From DASYVD01 sp050693035 (GTDB lineage: Bacteria; Actinomycetota; UBA4738; CALAEC01): 61,018 bases of DNA. The stretch is taken from NCBI GenBank assembly GCA_050693035.1, contig JBOGWB010000067.1, positions 1-61,018 on the forward strand. Direction: 5' to 3'. The notes below the pieces were generated by a model that saw nothing but the letters and a program-made list of their open reading frames with translations, ran no database searches and was not told the DNA's origin. Made by a program: the position numbers and the translations under genes. Shown here one piece after another: positions 1 to 7,239 of this stretch; the first letter of the stretch is position 1, and every line of letters starts with the position of its first letter.

Positions 1-790
1 TGATGGCCTGGCGGATCCACCAGGTGGCGTAGGTGGAGAACTTGAATCCCTTGGAATAGGCGAACTTCTCCACCGCGCGGATCAGGCCGAGGTTCCCTTC
101 CTGGATCAGGTCGAGGAACAGCATCCCCCGGCCCACGTAGCGCTTGGCGATGGACACGACCAGCCGCAGGTTGGCCTCGATGAGCTTCTTCTTCGCCAGC
201 TGGCCGTCCCGCTCCACCTTGCGGAGGAAGACCACCACGTCGTCCCGGTTCCTGGGACGCCAGGTGCGGGACACCCGCTCCCGGCCGATCCCCTCGACCT
301 TGTTGAAGCTCTTCTCCTGGTGCTCCCTGATCCGGTTCACCGAGTCGAGGACCCGGCGGAACAGCTTCTGGTCGACCCGAGCGTCCCCGTCGATGCGGTC
401 CATGAGGTCGGTGGCGAACTCCCCGCCCTCGATCCGCATGGCCAGGTCGACCTCCTGCGCCGCGGTGAGGAGGGGGACCTTCCCGATCTCCTTGAGGTAC
501 ATGCGGACCGGGTCGTTCGTGGGCGCCTTGAGGACGTCGTCGTCCCTGTGGAGGACAGACTGGGCCTCCTCGGCAAGCTCTTCGCCGGGGACCTCGATGA
601 CCTCGATCCCCTCCTGCCGGAGGTGCTCCTCGATCTGGGCCAGGAAGTCCTCGACCTGCTCGGGGGTGAGGTCGGCCTCCGGGATGGCCTCGACGAGCTC
701 CTCGGACGTTACGAAGCCGCGCTCCCGACCTCGAGCAGCGATGACTTCCTTGGCCTCCTCGAGACCGGGATCCCTCACGATGTCCGCCAC
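1..790 (-). CDS. sigA: RNA polymerase primary sigma factor (SigA/RpoD), 3' part missing
   Basis: Reading leftwards from a GTG at 790, about 263 codons stay open to the window edge, so regions 3 and 4 are missing. The residues visible include the region 1.2 motif DPVRMYLKEIGKVPLL and the region 2 motif KKLIEANLRLVVSIAKRY, followed by GLIRAVEKFAYSKGFKFSTY and WWIRQAI, which are diagnostic of a group 1 sigma-70. It directs core polymerase to housekeeping promoters. The start lies two bases beyond the dnaG stop, with AAGGAG six bases ahead of the GTG, so it is co-transcribed with dnaG. The acidic N-terminal segment is short, as in many group 1 factors. Family assignment is secure; gene length is unknown. 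Confidence 0.95.
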   Translation of the reverse strand, partial: MADIVRDPGLEEAKEVIAARGRERGFVTSEELVEAIPEADLTPEQVEDFLAQIEEHLRQEGIEVIEVPGEELAEEAQSVLHRDDDVLKAPTNDPVRMYLKEIGKVPLLTAAQEVDLAMRIEGGEFATDLMDRIDGDARVDQKLFRRVLDSVNRIREHQEKSFNKVEGIGRERVSRTWRPRNRDDVVVFLRKVERDGQLAKKKLIEANLRLVVSIAKRYVGRGMLFLDLIQEGNLGLIRAVEKFAYSKGFKFSTYATWWIRQAI

Positions 791-791
791 G

Positions 792-2591
792 TCAAACTCC
801 TTCGCCGGCTCGGGCCCGGACCTTCCGGCGCTCCCCTTCGAGAGAGATGAGCTCCTCGAAGAGGGTGTCGTAGGATTGCGGGTCTTTGGTCGGGTTCAGC
901 CTCTCCAGCCGTTTCTTAAGGGTATCAATCCGGCGCTGGAGTGACAGTTCTTCCAGGCGCGAGACCACCCGCTCCGCATAGGCGGCGGTGGGCTCCCCCC
1001 GTACCGGCTCGATGGACAGCTCGGCCAGCAGCCTCGCCAGCCCCTCCTCCTGGGCCCGCTCCACGAGCTCCGCGGGGCGAACGGGATTGGCGCGGACGAA
1101 CGACAGCACCTTACGGTGACGCTCGATCGAGAAGAGTCCCTCCTCCAGCGCGGCCAGCTCCTCACTACACGTATCGGCATATTGGAGCTGAAGTTTCAGC
1201 GCCTCCCGTTCCACTTCTCGCGCCGGAACGCGCGCTTCCTTGTCGTTCTTGTCGTTCCCCTGGTCGGGGATGCGCACCGGGTCGGGGACACGACCTCCCC
1301 GTCCCATCCGATCCAGGGAGAGCGCGACGGAATTGACGCTCACCCCCGCCAGGTCCGCCAGGAGTCCGGCGTACTCGGACCGCCGCACGGGGTCCTCGAG
1401 ACCGGCCACGATGGGGAGGGCAAGGTTCACCGCCCGGGTCTGGGCCTCGGGGCCGAGGAGATCCCTGGCGCCCACGGCCCGACGGATCATGTACTCCACG
1501 AGAGGCACCGCGTGGACCGCCAGCGACTCGAAGGCGTCCGCGCCACGTTCCTTCACCAGGTCTGCCGGATCGAGGCCTTCCGGAAGGAGGAACACCGACA
1601 CTTCCACTGGGAACTGCTCGAAGAAGCCGTAGGCTCGCTCGGCGGCCCGGGCCCCCGCTTCGTCGGAGTCGAAGGCCAGCACGACTCGCTGAGCGAAGCG
1701 GGAAAGGAGCCGCATGTGGCCCTCCGAAAGGGCCGTCCCACACGTGGCCACGGCGGTCTCCACCCCGCCCCGGTGAAGGGCGATCACGTCCGTGTACCCC
1801 TCCACCACGTGCGCCTGCCCCGAGGACGTGACGGCGGCCCTGGCCCGGTGGAGGTTGTAGAGCATCTCTCCCTTCCGGTACACGGGGGTTTCCGGAGAGT
1901 TGAGGTACTTGGGACCGTCCCCCTCGAGGAGGCGGGCCCCGAACCCCACCGCCCGCCCCGCGATGTCGTGGACCGGGAAGGTGATCCGGGACCGGAACCG
2001 GTCCCGCACCGAGCCCGATGGATCCTTCAGCGCCAGCCCCGCCTCGATCAGGAGCTCCGGGGAGAGCTCCGGGGCCAGCTTCCGAAGGAGGAAGTCCGGA
2101 TGGCGCGGCGCGAAGCCGACCCCGAACTCCTGAACGGCCTCCTTCGAGAACCCCCGGTCTTGGAGGTACTTCCTCGCCGCCTCCGCCTCCCCGGCCTCCA
2201 TGAGGAACGTGTGGTAGATCTCGGCGGCCTGTTGGTTGGCCCGGTGCAGGGAGTCCCGCCGCGAGCGGGCCCGACGGTCGCCGGGCGCGAGCCCCTCGTA
2301 CCGGAGCGTCACCCCCGCCCCCCGGGCCAGCCGCTCCACCGCCTCCGGGAACGTGAGGTGCTCCACGGCCATGAGGAAGTGGAAGACGTTCCCACCCTGG
2401 GAGCATCCGAAGCAGTAGTAGACCTGCTTGGCGGGGTCCACGGTGAACGAGGCCGTCTTCTCGGTGTGGAAGGGACACAGGCCCGAGAAGGCCCGGCCGG
2501 CCTTCTTCAGTCCCACGTACTGCTGGACGACGTCGACGATGTTGGTCCGCTCTCGAACCTGCTCCACGTCGTCCTGACGGATCCTGGCCAT
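792..2591 (-). CDS. dnaG: DNA primase DnaG
   Basis: A 599-residue protein that synthesises RNA primers for replication. The N-terminal CHC2 zinc finger is visible as C39-x2-H42 (CPFHTEKTASF) and C60-x2-C63 (YYCFGC). The TOPRIM catalytic core carries the acidic motif EGYTDV, and VLAFDSDEAG holds the metal-binding DxD. A helicase-interacting C-terminal region follows. Length is normal for the family. It sits between dgt (12 bases upstream) and sigA (one base downstream), the classic macromolecular-synthesis arrangement linking replication and transcription initiation. Confidence 0.97.
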   Translation of the reverse strand: MARIRQDDVEQVRERTNIVDVVQQYVGLKKAGRAFSGLCPFHTEKTASFTVDPAKQVYYCFGCSQGGNVFHFLMAVEHLTFPEAVERLARGAGVTLRYEGLAPGDRRARSRRDSLHRANQQAAEIYHTFLMEAGEAEAARKYLQDRGFSKEAVQEFGVGFAPRHPDFLLRKLAPELSPELLIEAGLALKDPSGSVRDRFRSRITFPVHDIAGRAVGFGARLLEGDGPKYLNSPETPVYRKGEMLYNLHRARAAVTSSGQAHVVEGYTDVIALHRGGVETAVATCGTALSEGHMRLLSRFAQRVVLAFDSDEAGARAAERAYGFFEQFPVEVSVFLLPEGLDPADLVKERGADAFESLAVHAVPLVEYMIRRAVGARDLLGPEAQTRAVNLALPIVAGLEDPVRRSEYAGLLADLAGVSVNSVALSLDRMGRGGRVPDPVRIPDQGNDKNDKEARVPAREVEREALKLQLQYADTCSEELAALEEGLFSIERHRKVLSFVRANPVRPAELVERAQEEGLARLLAELSIEPVRGEPTAAYAERVVSRLEELSLQRRIDTLKKRLERLNPTKDPQSYDTLFEELISLEGERRKVRARAGEGV

Positions 2592-2603
2592 GGGTCCCCG
2601 GGG

Positions 2604-3605
2604 CTACAGCATCCACCCCTGGGGAAGGAAGAGGCGCTCGAAGGTGCGGAGGGCGTACCGGTCCGTCATCCCGGCGATGTAGTCGACCACCTGGGTGGGA
2701 AGGTCTCCGGGGGCCGCCCGGTACTCGGCGGGGATCTCCTCGGGGTGGTCGAGGTAGTGGGAGAAGAGCGACCGGATCACCCCGACGGCCTTCTCCTGCT
2801 GGTCGTGGGCCTCCTCGCGCAGGTAAACCCGCTCGAACATGAAGTCCCGCAGCGAGTCGAGGGCCCGGGCCGCCGGCTCGGACATCGCCACCTCGGGGGC
2901 CATAGCGCTCGTGTCCACGATGTCGCGGACCAGGGTGTCGACCCGCCTGCCGTGGCTGCGGCCGAGGACCGAGACGGCTTCCTCGGGAAGGTCTTCCTCG
3001 GTCAGGATGCCCGCCCGGATGGCGTCGTCGATGTCGTGGTTCACGTATCCCAGCCGGTCGGCGAACCGAACGACCTGGGCCTCCAGCGTGGCGGGCATCG
3101 GCATCGACCACGTGTGGTTAACGATCCCGTCCCGGACCTCCCAGCTGAGGTTGAGGCCCCGCCCGTCTCGCTCGAGGTGATCCACCACTCGAAGGCTCTG
3201 CTCGCTGTGCCGGAACGGACGGCCCAGGAAGGGCGACAGCGCTTGCTCCCCGAGGTGTCCGAACGGGGTGTGGCCGAGGTCGTGCCCGAGGGCGATGGCC
3301 TCCGTGAGGTCCTCGTTGAGGCGGAGGGCGCGGGCGATGGTCCGGGCGATCTGGGAGACCTCCAGGGTGTGGGTGAGGCGCACCCGGTAGTGGTCACCCT
3401 CGGGGGCGATGAACACCTGGGTCTTGTGCTTCAGGCGACGGAACGCCTTGCTGTGGACGATCCGGTCCTGGTCCCGCTGGAAGGCGGTCCGGAGGTCGTG
3501 CGGTGGCTCCTCTCGGTCCCGACCCTTGGACTCAGCGCTGAGGGTGGCCCGGTCTGAGAGCGTGCCCCGCTCGATCTCCTCCAGCTGCTCTCGGACGGTG
3601 CCCAC
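2604..3605 (-). CDS. dgt: dGTP triphosphohydrolase-like HD protein (Dgt)
   Basis: HD-superfamily dNTP triphosphohydrolase that cleaves dNTPs to nucleoside and triphosphate. The metal-binding HD signature is GHDLGHTPFGH, preceded by FRRLKHKTQVF and the histidine in RLTHTLEV. The frame stays open further upstream, but that part is low-complexity and overlaps the next gene. The GTG at 3605 begins just before the conserved N-terminus (TVREQLEEIERGTLS) and gives 333 residues, usual for the family. No clear Shine-Dalgarno precedes it, so the start is provisional. Location just before dnaG and sigA is common in Actinomycetota. Confidence 0.9.
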   Translation of the reverse strand: MGTVREQLEEIERGTLSDRATLSAESKGRDREEPPHDLRTAFQRDQDRIVHSKAFRRLKHKTQVFIAPEGDHYRVRLTHTLEVSQIARTIARALRLNEDLTEAIALGHDLGHTPFGHLGEQALSPFLGRPFRHSEQSLRVVDHLERDGRGLNLSWEVRDGIVNHTWSMPMPATLEAQVVRFADRLGYVNHDIDDAIRAGILTEEDLPEEAVSVLGRSHGRRVDTLVRDIVDTSAMAPEVAMSEPAARALDSLRDFMFERVYLREEAHDQQEKAVGVIRSLFSHYLDHPEEIPAEYRAAPGDLPTQVVDYIAGMTDRYALRTFERLFLPQGWML

Positions 3606-3697
3606 CGGGCGTAGGGTAGCACGCGCCTCCGACGCCCCTCCTGACCTGGCCCGATGCCGAGCCGGAGGCGAGCGGGAAGAAGCGGGAGAGGTCCCGC

Positions 3698-4306
3698 CTA
3701 CCTGCCGAGCACCCGGTAGTAGAGGTACGCGAAGACCTCCCTGCTGTACCCGGCCATCCGGGTCGCCTGGCTCCGGGCGGCCGAGTGCCACGTGGCCGAG
3801 ACATAGCCCTCGATCCCCAGGTCCCTGGCCATCCGGCGGATCCTGAGGTTGTGCCACGGATCCGAGACGAGGAAGGCGCTCCGGAGCCCCTGCTCGTCCA
3901 TGACGGCGGCAGCGGCTGTGAGGCTCTGCCACGTGGTCTTCCCCCGGGGGGACGGGATGACCGCTTCGCCGGGCACGCCCTCCCCCACCAGGTAGTCGGC
4001 TCCCGCCTCCGCCTCGGTGAAGACCTCGTCGGGCTGCCCCGCTCCCAGCACCAGGATGCGGTCGGAGAACCCTTGCTCGAAGAGGAGGACGGCGTGGTCC
4101 AGCCGTCCCCGGAACACCGGCGAGGGGTCACCCTCGTACTGGGCCGCCCCCAGCACGACGATGGCATCGGCCCGCTCGATCCGGCTCGCCTCGTCGTTGT
4201 GGGCGGCCCGCCACACCGCCACGGTGGTGGCCACCAGCCCCGCCACGGCGAAGAACAGGACCACCACGATCGCGGTGAGGAGGGGGTGTCGACGGAGCCG
4301 ACTCAC
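3698..4306 (-). CDS. YdcF/SanA-like DUF218 membrane protein
   Basis: A 202-residue protein starting at a GTG. An N-terminal membrane helix (about residues 9-31) precedes a DUF218 domain. Diagnostic stretches are ADAIVVLGAAQYEGDPSPVF near residue 46, then DRILVLGAG, and a C-terminal VSDPWHNLRIRRMA in which the histidine is typical of the family. DUF218 proteins such as SanA and YdcF are linked to envelope integrity, but their substrate is unclear. It follows an operon of secreted proteins on the same strand, 41 bases after the lipoprotein gene, so an envelope role fits. Family assignment is strong; the function is inferred. Confidence 0.85.
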   Translation of the reverse strand: MSRLRRHPLLTAIVVVLFFAVAGLVATTVAVWRAAHNDEASRIERADAIVVLGAAQYEGDPSPVFRGRLDHAVLLFEQGFSDRILVLGAGQPDEVFTEAEAGADYLVGEGVPGEAVIPSPRGKTTWQSLTAAAAVMDEQGLRSAFLVSDPWHNLRIRRMARDLGIEGYVSATWHSAARSQATRMAGYSREVFAYLYYRVLGR

Positions 4307-4347
4307 GGCGGGAATGTACCACCGGCCGTTGACGCCGACCTCAGCAT

Positions 4348-4776
4348 CTACACGGGGCAGAGGTCCTCGACCCTGGCCGTGACCACTGGTTCCCTCTCCG
4401 ACCGGGACACGGCCGCCTCGAGCTCCTCCCTCGAGTCAGCCGTCACGGCGAGGACGTACTCGCCCGCGCGGACGTCACCCTGGCCGCGGAGTCCCCCGAA
4501 GCAGCCCTCCGGAGCGACGACCACCGCGGTGCCGGCCCGCTCCATCAGCCCCTCGGCGTCGTCCTCGAGGTGGTTGGGATCGTCCGCGGACCGGAACACC
4601 GCGATCCAGACCGGGAGGGGGCTCGGGCTACCGCCGGTCGGGGTGGCCTCCGAGGGTGGGGTGGCCGGCGGAGTGGCCTGGCGCCCGGCACAGGCCACGA
4701 GGAACACGGCCAGGACTGCGGCAGCGGCAGCGGCCACGGCGGAGCCTCTCATCCCACGGCTGCTCATCGCGCTCAT
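4348..4776 (-). CDS. Putative lipoprotein, unknown function
   Basis: A 142-residue protein from the ATG at 4776, chosen because it forms a 4-base ATGA overlap with the preceding gene's stop. An alanine-rich membrane segment ends in the lipobox LVAC (Cys about 29), followed by a Pro/Thr linker typical of actinobacterial lipoproteins. The mature part (PVWIAVFRSADDPNHLEDDA onwards) has alternating strand and helix and resembles SPOR-type or amino-acid-binding folds, as does the C-terminal part of the upstream protein (VGDFDSESQARSMAEEL). This suggests the pair shares a domain. No specific function can be named. Confidence 0.75.
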   Translation of the reverse strand: MSAMSSRGMRGSAVAAAAAAVLAVFLVACAGRQATPPATPPSEATPTGGSPSPLPVWIAVFRSADDPNHLEDDAEGLMERAGTAVVVAPEGCFGGLRGQGDVRAGEYVLAVTADSREELEAAVSRSEREPVVTARVEDLCPV

Positions 4777-6077
4777 CGCTCCGGCCCTCCGGGCTCGAAG
4801 GGCACGATCCACGTCTGTTCGGCCAGGCCGGCGTGCCGGGCCCGGAAGGCCGCCAGGGCCTCCTCGGGCAGCGAGCCGGGAGGGATCGGTACGGCCACGG
4901 CCCAGGCGCCGGGACCGACCGCGGCGGGCGCGGCCCCGTGCCCCACGACCAGCGCGCCGGGGACATCCAGCTCCTCCGCCATCGACCGGGCCTGGGATTC
5001 GGAGTCGAAGTCCCCGACCATGAGGGCGAGTCCCGCCCCTGTCTCGTCGAGGATGGCCTCCTGGCCGACCTCGGCGCCGGCGGGATGCTCCCCTTTCTCA
5101 CCGGCCTCCAGGAAGTCGGGGTCGGGCTCCGCCACGGGGTCGACCGAGGCCGCCCCGCACCCCAGGCTCTCTGATCCCGAAGGACCCTCGGACACGAGCC
5201 GCCACTCCCCCGTCGCGGGGTCGGGCACGTTCCACACCAAGCGATCACCGAGGAACCCTGCCAGGTACATCTCTCCGGGGAGGTCCCGAACCCTCGAAGG
5301 ATGGCTTTCCCGCAACGCCCACAACTGGAACGAGGGCGGCTCGGTGGCGGAGGCCCGGCCGGTGACGCGCACGAAGAGGACGGCACCGTCCGGACCCACC
5401 ACCGGGGTCCGCAGGACGGACCACCGGTCGGCATCCGCCCGGAACCGAGTGAGCCGGGTCCAGGCCCCGCCGTCGAAGTCGTAGCGCCACAGATCGTTCA
5501 GGGCGTCGTCGTGCGCGGGCCCGGCCGCCTCTCCCACCACCGCGACCATCTCGTCGGCGGCCGTGAACACGGGTGAGAAGATCGCCGCGGCACCGCGAGG
5601 CGGTGGCACCATCCGGCGCGCCGCCGTCGCCGGTGACCACACCTCGAGGACGGAGAGGTCCACCGACCACGCCAGGTCCCCCGACGGGGTCCAGGCCGGG
5701 TGGGTCAGCTCTCCGCGACCCTCGACCGTGGCCACCGCACCGGGCTGCACCACCACCAGTTGGTCCGGACCCGCCACGTCGTTGACGTATGCGGTCCCGC
5801 TTCCCGGGCGACTCGCCGCGTGTCGAAGCACTCCCGCGGACCCGGGATGCCGGAACGCCCGACGCTCGCCCGAGGACCCCACCATCACCAGTCCGTTTCC
5901 CTGCACAACGGCGAGCCCGTGTCCCCGTGCCGCCGGGGAGGATGGAGTCGCGGCCTCGAGAGCGAAGGCTGGGCCGGGGCATCCTTCAGGTACCCCTGCA
6001 CCCGGCGGAGCTGAAGCGATGCTCCCCGATGCCACGCCGATGAGGGTCGCCGCGATGAGAACGAGCCTTCCGACCAT
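4773..6077 (-). CDS. Secreted propeller-like protein, unknown function
   Basis: A 434-residue protein with a Sec-type signal peptide (MVGRLVLIAATLIGVASGS). A strong ribosome-binding site, AGGAGG, overlaps the stop of the upstream peptidase gene. Residues 50-330 show short repeats of the kind LWRYDFDGGAWTRLTRF and PVVGPDGAVLFVRV, consistent with a TolB or Kelch-like beta-propeller. The last 100 residues look like a SPOR-like domain shared with the next gene. The stop overlaps the following start (ATGA), so the two are translationally coupled. Function is not recognised; a cell-wall or surface role is inferred from the operon. Confidence 0.75.
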   Translation of the reverse strand: MVGRLVLIAATLIGVASGSIASAPPGAGVPEGCPGPAFALEAATPSSPAARGHGLAVVQGNGLVMVGSSGERRAFRHPGSAGVLRHAASRPGSGTAYVNDVAGPDQLVVVQPGAVATVEGRGELTHPAWTPSGDLAWSVDLSVLEVWSPATAARRMVPPPRGAAAIFSPVFTAADEMVAVVGEAAGPAHDDALNDLWRYDFDGGAWTRLTRFRADADRWSVLRTPVVGPDGAVLFVRVTGRASATEPPSFQLWALRESHPSRVRDLPGEMYLAGFLGDRLVWNVPDPATGEWRLVSEGPSGSESLGCGAASVDPVAEPDPDFLEAGEKGEHPAGAEVGQEAILDETGAGLALMVGDFDSESQARSMAEELDVPGALVVGHGAAPAAVGPGAWAVAVPIPPGSLPEEALAAFRARHAGLAEQTWIVPFEPGGPER

Positions 6078-6086
6078 CGAGTCCTC

Positions 6087-6686
6087 CTAGTAGCCGGTGA
6101 CGTACTGGAAGTGGTGGGGGTCACGCGTTCCGCTGAAGTTCAGCCCCCAGTAGAAGCGGTGGCCCGGATAGCGGCCCCGGAAGATGTCGGGGAGATACCG
6201 CCCGTGGTCCTCGCCGTCCGCGCCGTGCCCGTTCCAGTACGTCTGGCCGAACGGGTTGCGGAACGTGTTCGTATCGATGGCCGCGCCCCACGAGTGGACC
6301 GACCAGGTGGTGCCGCCCCGCTTCAGCCGGCACGCGTACCCGTAGACGCCGTAGTCGAAGGCGCCGTCCCGATGGACCGAGTTGACGTGCCCGCGGATGT
6401 TCCATCCCACGTTTCGAGCGAGGTAGGGGTGGTAGTACACGTACCCGCCGACGTTGCGATCGACGGCCGAGGGGAACCACGTCCTGGCGTTGTTCGCCCG
6501 GTCGCTGCAGTGCTGCCCGAACCGGTTGATCAGCTGGGACAGACCCCGCGGGCGATAGGGCACACCGTCCGGAGAATGGTCGTGGACGAAGTCCCGCCAG
6601 TGCCCGGCGGTCGCCGGGCTCCCCAGCGCGACCACCACAATCGCGACCGCTGCCAGCGCAGCCCCGAGAGAGTTCCGTAGACGCAT
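6087..6686 (-). CDS. Secreted M15-family peptidase
   Basis: A 199-residue protein. The ATG at 6686 was chosen because GAGGGGG lies just before it and a signal peptide (MRLRNSLGAALAAVAIVVV) follows. The catalytic zinc motif of the M15 (VanY/DD-carboxypeptidase-like) family is present as SVHSWGAAIDTN, matching S-x-H-x2-G-x-A-x-D, with the second histidine region at DPHHFQYV near the C-terminus. Such enzymes cut peptidoglycan stem peptides or phage-type peptide bonds. It lies 10 bases after a small RTX-like gene and 9 before the propeller gene, so it belongs to an exported operon. Confidence 0.85.
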   Translation of the reverse strand: MRLRNSLGAALAAVAIVVVALGSPATAGHWRDFVHDHSPDGVPYRPRGLSQLINRFGQHCSDRANNARTWFPSAVDRNVGGYVYYHPYLARNVGWNIRGHVNSVHRDGAFDYGVYGYACRLKRGGTTWSVHSWGAAIDTNTFRNPFGQTYWNGHGADGEDHGRYLPDIFRGRYPGHRFYWGLNFSGTRDPHHFQYVTGY

Positions 6687-6696
6687 CGCCGCCCCC

Positions 6697-7098
6697 TCAG
6701 GTGCACGCCCGGGTGGAGCTGACCACCCGTTCCACGTTCCGCCACCGGTCCCAGGAGCCGTCGGGGCACAGGTACAGCACGTCGATACCGTCCCCGCCGT
6801 CGATGAGATCGATCCCGGCGCCGTCGAAAAGGACATCCCTGTCCCGGCCGCCGCACAGCCGGTCGTCTCCTCGGGCGCCGGACACAGTGTCGTTGCCCGC
6901 GAAGGCCGACGCGACGTCGTCGCTCGGTGTTCCTTGGATCAGGTCGTCGCCCGGGGTTCCCTCGATGGTCGTCGGCGTCCCGAGACACAGGGCGTTGGAT
7001 GCGGCGGCGCCTGCGTCCTGTACGAACGTCGCGACTACAAGCGCCACTCCCACGGCGAGTGTCGATCGCCATCGGAGGTCGGCTGACTGAGCGGGCAC
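6697..7098 (-). CDS. Small secreted RTX-repeat (calcium-binding) protein
   Basis: A 133-residue protein from a GTG with GGGAGG upstream. A signal peptide is followed by about four degenerate RTX nonapeptides: GTPGDDLIQG, GTPSDDVAS, GARGDDRLCGG, GGDGIDVLYL. These are GGxGxDxLx calcium-binding turns. Two cysteines near the C-terminus (CPDG and RACT) may form a disulfide. It is the first gene of the exported run and may act with the M15 peptidase next to it. The same type of repeat returns in a larger M23-like protein at 47604-48728. Confidence 0.8.
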   Translation of the reverse strand: MPAQSADLRWRSTLAVGVALVVATFVQDAGAAASNALCLGTPTTIEGTPGDDLIQGTPSDDVASAFAGNDTVSGARGDDRLCGGRDRDVLFDGAGIDLIDGGDGIDVLYLCPDGSWDRWRNVERVVSSTRACT

Positions 7099-7188
7099 TG
7101 GCTCCCACCTCCCTCGGTGTCACCGGTGGAGGGGGCAACCGGTATTCGTTCAGTGACGGCTCACGCTAGCACGACACATCCGCGAGCG

Positions 7189-7208
7189 AATCCCCCGTCC
7201 TGGGGATT
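7189..7208 (-). terminator. Hairpin downstream of ppdK
   Basis: AATCCCC (7189-7195) pairs exactly with GGGGATT (7202-7208) around a 6-base loop, 32 bases after the ppdK stop. There is no T-tract on the minus side, so it is a weak candidate for an intrinsic terminator. A second overlapping pairing with GGGGGATTTCGC further right is possible. Confidence 0.4.
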
Positions 7209-7239
7209 TGGCGTCTCGCTGAGGGGGATTTCGCCCGAG

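Noticed and set aside
1116..3557. A plus-strand open frame of over 800 codons opposite dnaG and dgt
   Set aside because: Low-complexity Pro/Arg/Gly/His sequence, no domain, and two well-conserved genes on the other strand. It is the usual long antisense frame of GC-rich DNA.
3606..3932. Extended N-terminus for the Dgt protein
   Set aside because: The added residues are low-complexity, overlap the YdcF-like gene and lie outside the conserved family start.
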